A stretch of 64,000 nucleotides of DNA, from positions 178,368 to 242,367 of the forward strand of contig NZ_JGVW01000049.1 in NCBI RefSeq assembly GCF_000687455.2. Reading direction: 5' to 3'. The notes below the pieces were generated by a model, which was not told the origin of the DNA, did not search any database, and saw nothing but the letters and a program-made list of their open reading frames with translations. This document shows, in pieces, positions 60,200 to 64,000 of this stretch; positions within the stretch are counted from its first letter, which is position 1, and every line of letters begins with the position of its first letter. The translations under genes were made by a program, and so were the position numbers. This DNA is from Burkholderia sp. lig30 (lineage in GTDB: Bacteria; Pseudomonadota; Gammaproteobacteria; Burkholderiales; Burkholderiaceae).

Positions 60200-60664
60200 T
60201 CACTGCACCTCGTAGCGGCCGTTGCCGGTGCCGACGATCGTCGCGCTGCCGGCGGGGGAATGCAGCGTCACGCGCACCGGCGTGTCGATGCTCTCGATGC
60301 CGAACACGACCCGGCTCGCGCGCGTGTCGGAACCCGGATAGTCGATGTCCGCGCCCGTCACGCCGCCGTCCCAGTCGCGCGGCCGCAGCAGGTCGTCGCG
60401 CAGCGGACGCCAGCCGTCGCCGGTCTCCTCGTCGAAACGGAAGCCGCGCGCGGTCGGTGACCACGCGATCGGGCGGGCGCGCACCTGCGCCTCGTCGCCG
60501 GCGCTCTCGAACAGCAGCGCGAGCCGCTGCGCTTCCTCATGCAGGTCGGTGCGCGGATTGCGCGTCAGCGACAGCGACGCGAGCGACACGAGCAGGCCCG
60601 CGATCAGCAGCACGACGAGCATTTCGAGCAACGTGAAGCCGCGTGCGCGGCGACCGCATGACAT
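60200..60664 (-). CDS. gspH: type II secretion minor pseudopilin GspH
   Basis: 154 residues from ATG 60664 (MSCGRRARG|FTLLEMLVVLLIAGLLVSLASL), with Glu5. The C-terminal beta domain has EEAQRLALLFESAGDEAQVRARPIAW and GFRFDEETGDGWRPLRDD, as in GspH/FimT proteins. An in-frame ATG at 60715 would give a leader of 26 residues, longer than usual, so the inner start is preferred. It lies 89 bases after gspG. Confidence 0.9.
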   Translation of the reverse strand: MSCGRRARGFTLLEMLVVLLIAGLLVSLASLSLTRNPRTDLHEEAQRLALLFESAGDEAQVRARPIAWSPTARGFRFDEETGDGWRPLRDDLLRPRDWDGGVTGADIDYPGSDTRASRVVFGIESIDTPVRVTLHSPAGSATIVGTGNGRYEVQ

Positions 60665-60753
60665 CGCCGGGGCGCGCGCCGCGCCGTCGCGGAAGAGCGT
60701 GCGGGTCGCGTGCATGGCAGGCCGTGGGTCGCGCCGGGGAAATCAGGGCCGGC

Positions 60754-61206
60754 TTATTGCCACGAGCCGATGTCGGAGTCGCCGCCTTCGCCGCCCTCCT
60801 TGCTGTCGGCGCCGTAGCTGAACACGTCGATCTCGCCGTGCACGCCCGGGTTCAGATACTTGTAAGGGTTGCCCCACGGGTCGTTCGGCAGGCGCTCCAG
60901 ATAGCCGCCGTCCTTCCAGTTGTTCGGGATCGGGTCGGTGGCCGGCTTCTGGACCAGCGCGGTCAGGTTCTGCTCCTGGGACGGATAACGGCCGTTGTCG
61001 AGGCGGTACAGCTTGAGCGCCTGCATGATCGTGCCGATGTCCTGCTTCGCGGCGATGCGGCGCGCCTCGTCGGGGCGGCTCATGATTTTCGGCACGATCA
61101 GTGCCGCGAGAATCCCGAGGATCGCGATCACCACCATGATTTCGATCAGCGTGAAGCCGCGCTGACGGCCGGCGGCGCCGTTACGGCGAGTGATCCACGT
61201 TTGCAT
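60754..61206 (-). CDS. gspG: type II secretion major pseudopilin GspG
   Basis: 150 residues. Prepilin motif [27 protein letters not shown], then [30 protein letters not shown] (in parts) and the major-pseudopilin end [36 protein letters not shown] (in parts) with calcium-binding Asp residues. First gene of the gspG-N operon, divergent from gspC. Confidence 0.97.
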   Translation of the reverse strand: MQTWITRRNGAAGRQRGFTLIEIMVVIAILGILAALIVPKIMSRPDEARRIAAKQDIGTIMQALKLYRLDNGRYPSQEQNLTALVQKPATDPIPNNWKDGGYLERLPNDPWGNPYKYLNPGVHGEIDVFSYGADSKEGGEGGDSDIGSWQ

Positions 61207-61363
61207 GACTGACTACCTCTTTCCAAAAAATTGTTCGGCGATTGAGTGACGCGCCCGCGGCCCCAGCCGTGGCTGGCCCGGATGCGAGCCCGCATTGTAA
61301 GGCGGTACCCGGCAAGGGCTTTTACTCAACGCAAAATTCACGTAGATACGTACAATATCCCGC

Positions 61364-61774
61364 ATGAACGCGCTCTCGATCCGGATCCTCTCCGTTTCCC
61401 TCTTCGCGGCATTGTGCGCGACGGCCACCTACTGGGTCGTCACGCTGTCGGCCCGCGAAGCGCCGCTGCCCGCCGCCGCCGCCCGCGCCCCGATCCGCAC
61501 CGAGGACGCCGCGGCGCTGTTCGGCGGCCAGCTCGAGCACAATCCGGTGCAGGACATCCATCTGTTCGGCATCCTCGCGCTGCAGCGCGGCGCGGCCGCG
61601 ATCGTCGCCATCGGCGGCGAACCGCCGCGCGCCGTGTCGCTCGGCGCCGAACTCGCGCCCGGCGCGAAGCTCGCCGAAGTCCGCGACCGCTCGATCGTCG
61701 TCGACCGCAACGGCGCCCGCGCCGAGGTCTTCCTTCCCGCCAACACGCCGGCCCCGGCGATCTACGTGCGCTGA
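61364..61774 (+). CDS. gspC: type II secretion protein GspC, short form
   Basis: 136 residues, about half the length of GspC with a PDZ domain. One membrane helix (ILSVSLFAALCATATYWVV) is followed by the homology-region core DAAALFGGQLEHNPVQDIHLFGILALQRGAAAIVAIGGEPPRAVSLG (in parts), VRDRSIVVDRNGARAEVFLP, and then the stop; there is no PDZ. It links the inner-membrane platform to GspD. It is the only gsp gene here on the plus strand, set between gspG and gspF, divergent from the former and convergent with the latter. Confidence 0.88.
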   Translation: MNALSIRILSVSLFAALCATATYWVVTLSAREAPLPAAAARAPIRTEDAAALFGGQLEHNPVQDIHLFGILALQRGAAAIVAIGGEPPRAVSLGAELAPGAKLAEVRDRSIVVDRNGARAEVFLPANTPAPAIYVR

Positions 61775-61800
61775 GCGTCCCGGCCGCCGCCGCGCGGCCG

Positions 61801-63018
61801 TCACTGCACCATGTTGTTCAGCTCGATGATCGGCAGCATCACCGCCAGCACGATCACCAGCACGATGCCCCCCATCGCCAGGATCAGCAGCGGCTCGAGC
61901 AGGCTCGTCAGGAACAGGGTGCGCCGCTCCAGTTCGCGCGCCTCACCGTCCGCCGCGCGGTCGAGCATCGTCGTCACGTCGCCGGTCGCCTCGCCCGAGC
62001 GGATCAGGTGCACGAGCACCGGCGGAAACGTCTTCACGTTGTTCAGCGCGCGCGACAGCGCCGAGCCTTCGCGCACGCGCACGATCGCGTCGTCGATGTT
62101 CGCGCGCATCGCGCGGTTCGACAGCGTCTCGCCCGCCGCCTGCAGCGCGCGCAGGATCGGCACGCCCGCCGCAGTGAGAATGCCGAGCGTGCTCGCGAAG
62201 CGCACCGTGTTGTAGCCGCGCACCAGCTTGCCGGCGAGCGGGGCGGTGAGCAGCCAGCGGTCGAACGCAAGGCGCGGGCCGTCGCGCGACAGCGTCGCGC
62301 GCACCAGCCAGACGACCAGCGCGGCCGCGATCAGGATCGCCCACCACCAGTGCCGGACGAAATCCGACAGCGCCATCATCACGATCGTCAGGAGCGGCAG
62401 CTGCTGCTTCGTGCTCACGAACACGTTGACGACCTGCGGCACCACGTAGCTCAGCAGGAACGTCACGATGCCGAACGCAATCACCGTGACGACCGCCGGA
62501 TAGGTGAACGCGAGCAGGATCTTCTGCTTGAGCGCGTTGCGCTGCTCGATGTAGTCGGCCAGGCGCGACAGCACGATGCCGAGCTTGCCGGTGTGCTCGC
62601 CCGCCGACACCAGCGCGCGGTAGATGTCGGGAAAATCGCGCGGATGCCCGGCGAGCGCGTTCGCGAGCGAATGGCCGCCGAGCACCTCGGCGCGGATCGC
62701 CGCCATCAGCTCGCGGATGTAGTCGCGTTCCGCCTGCTCGGTCAGCACGCCGAGCGCTTCGTCGAGCGGCAGCCCGGCGATCAGCAGGCTCGCGAGCTGG
62801 CGCGTGAGGATCGCCTGTTCGCGCTGCGACAGCTTGCGGCCGAGCGCGAGGCGCTGGCTGCGCGCGCCGCGGTTCGCGCTCGCAGCCGGCTCGACGACGA
62901 GCGGCGTGAGCCCCTGGCCACGCAGCTGGCCGCGCGCGCCGCGCGCGCTGTCGGCCTCGACCACGCCCTTTTGCGCGTGGCCCGCCGCGTCGATCGCTTC
63001 GAACCGGAATGCAGGCAT
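61801..63018 (-). CDS. gspF: type II secretion platform protein GspF
   Basis: 405 residues, the usual length. It has two T2SF repeats with three membrane helices: FTRQLASLLIAGLPLDEAL-type (LTRQLASLLIAGLPLDEALG) and FASTLGILTAAGVPILRALQ, each followed by the helical bundle, plus SGEATGDVTTMLDRAADGEA and the end LLEPLLILAMGGIVLVIVLAVMLPI (in parts). It converts GspE motion into pseudopilus assembly. It starts four bases after gspE. Confidence 0.96.
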   Translation of the reverse strand: MPAFRFEAIDAAGHAQKGVVEADSARGARGQLRGQGLTPLVVEPAASANRGARSQRLALGRKLSQREQAILTRQLASLLIAGLPLDEALGVLTEQAERDYIRELMAAIRAEVLGGHSLANALAGHPRDFPDIYRALVSAGEHTGKLGIVLSRLADYIEQRNALKQKILLAFTYPAVVTVIAFGIVTFLLSYVVPQVVNVFVSTKQQLPLLTIVMMALSDFVRHWWWAILIAAALVVWLVRATLSRDGPRLAFDRWLLTAPLAGKLVRGYNTVRFASTLGILTAAGVPILRALQAAGETLSNRAMRANIDDAIVRVREGSALSRALNNVKTFPPVLVHLIRSGEATGDVTTMLDRAADGEARELERRTLFLTSLLEPLLILAMGGIVLVIVLAVMLPIIELNNMVQ

Positions 63019-63022
63019 CGCG

Positions 63023-64000
63023 CTATGCGCCTCCCGTCACGCGCAGCACTTCCTCGAGCGACGTCGCGCCGGCCGCGAGCCAGCGCTCGGCGTCGTCGCG
63101 CAGCGTGCGCATCCCTTGCGCGCGGCCGGCCGCGAGAATCTCCGCGTCGGCCGCGTTGCGGTGGATCTGCGCGCGGATCGCATCGTCGACGATCAGCAGT
63201 TCATACACCCCGCGCCGGCCGGTGTAGCCCGACTGCCCGCACTTGTCGCAGCCGACCGGGTGCCAGAGCGTGCGGCCTTCCTCGTGCCGTGCTTCCTTGC
63301 AGACCGGGCAGAGCTGCCGTACCAGGCGCTGCGCGAGCACGCCGAGCAGCGACGACGCCAGCAGGTACGGCTCGACGCCCATGTCGGTGAGACGCGTGAC
63401 GGCGGATGCCGCGTCGTTCGTGTGCAGCGTCGCGAGCACGAGGTGGCCGGTCAGCGACGCCTGCACCGCGATCTGCGCGGTTTCGAGATCGCGGATCTCG
63501 CCGATCATGATCACGTCCGGGTCCTGGCGCAGGATCGAGCGCAGCGCGCGCGCGAACGTCATGCCGATCCGCTCGTTGACCTGCGTCTGGCCGATGCCGG
63601 CGAGATCGTATTCGATCGGGTCCTCGACGGTCATGATGTTGGTCGTCGCGGTCTCGAGCCGCGACAGCGACGCATACAGCGTCGTCGTCTTGCCCGAGCC
63701 GGTCGGGCCGGTGACGAGCACGATGCCGTGCGGGCGCGAGATCAGCCGGTCGAATTGCGCGAGCGTGTCGCGCCCCATGCCGAGCGCCTCGAGATTCAGC
63801 CGCTGCGCGTCCTTTTCCAGCAGGCGCAGCACTGCGCGCTCGCCGTGCCCGGTCGGCAGCGTCGACACCCGCACGTCGACCGGCCGGCCGCCGACCCGAA
63901 GCGTGATCCGGCCGTCCTGCGGCAGGCGCTTCTCGGCGATATCGAGCTGCGCCATGATCTTGATCCGCGAGATCAGCGCGCCGTGCAGCGCCTTCTTCGG
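63023..64000 (-). CDS. gspE: type II secretion ATPase GspE, N-terminus outside window
   Basis: The C-terminal 325 codons of the secretion ATPase; the frame continues past the right edge (a Met at 63955 is internal, in [19 protein letters not shown]). Motifs are Walker [17 protein letters not shown], the Asp box [19 protein letters not shown], Walker [20 protein letters not shown], the His box [18 protein letters not shown], and the four-Cys zinc loop [12 protein letters not shown] with [14 protein letters not shown]. It powers pseudopilus growth from the cytosol. gspF follows in the same direction. Confidence 0.97.
   Translation of the reverse strand, partial: PKKALHGALISRIKIMAQLDIAEKRLPQDGRITLRVGGRPVDVRVSTLPTGHGERAVLRLLEKDAQRLNLEALGMGRDTLAQFDRLISRPHGIVLVTGPTGSGKTTTLYASLSRLETATTNIMTVEDPIEYDLAGIGQTQVNERIGMTFARALRSILRQDPDVIMIGEIRDLETAQIAVQASLTGHLVLATLHTNDAASAVTRLTDMGVEPYLLASSLLGVLAQRLVRQLCPVCKEARHEEGRTLWHPVGCDKCGQSGYTGRRGVYELLIVDDAIRAQIHRNAADAEILAAGRAQGMRTLRDDAERWLAAGATSLEEVLRVTGGA

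Noticed and set aside
1..64000. Insertion sequences, prophage genes or CRISPR arrays
   Set aside because: No transposase, integrase, phage structural gene or regularly spaced repeats are recognisable in the window.

Overview
The window is high-GC DNA whose gene content and order point to a Burkholderia, most likely of the Burkholderia cepacia complex, on the main chromosome. The assignment rests on the flagellar fliLMNOPQR run next to a gspC/gspEF/gspGHIJKLMN type II secretion locus, LysR-lrgAB genes, an EmrB/MarR/NodT-type efflux set and the general protein style. It is inferred without a database search.

Left part (1-9.1 kb): the end of a GtrB-like glycosyltransferase, a tRNA-Val(GAC) with a near-consensus promoter, a divergent WecB-type UDP-GlcNAc 2-epimerase, about 2 kb with almost no intact coding (one decayed membrane-gene start), glmS, a DUF3562 protein, a MASE1-PAS-GGDEF diguanylate cyclase and a DUF2892 membrane protein.

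Metal/metalloid block (9.1-20 kb): an arsR-arsC-acr3-arsD-arsA operon on the minus strand; a divergent EamA transporter with a very His-rich tail; a dmeR-dmeF (RcnR-type sensor plus CDF Co/Ni exporter) operon; then, divergent from dmeR, a translationally coupled pair made of a PhoU/DUF47-like protein and a half-length pyruvate phosphate dikinase lacking the PEP/pyruvate barrel. Three G-tract operators of RcnR type lie upstream of dmeR and upstream of the His-rich EamA gene, so these genes look like one metal regulon.

Centre (20-32 kb): a Lys/Ala-rich protein with a ribbon-helix-helix-like tail, a DUF1488-like protein, a perfect 28-bp palindrome, the ergothioneine genes egtB-egtD, small secreted proteins (one with a five-residue WREHE-type repeat, one with a glycine zipper, one Gly-rich), an MFS transporter, and a type III restriction-modification pair (mod-res).

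Surface and secretion block (32-44 kb), all on the minus strand apart from an orphan LuxR-type response regulator at its end: TolC, HlyD-type adaptor and C39-peptidase ABC exporter genes, two microcin V-like double-glycine precursors, then a chaperone-usher fimbrial operon (pilin, chaperone, usher, tip adhesin). The two precursors with a dedicated exporter look like an undescribed two-peptide microcin or a glycine-zipper contact-inhibition system.

Right part (44-64 kb): fliLMNOPQR, lrgAB with a divergent LysR regulator, marR-emrB with a divergent NodT-type outer-membrane factor (no EmrA adaptor is present), and the type II secretion genes gspN-M-L-K-J-I-H-G, an inverted short gspC, gspF and a gspE cut by the window edge.
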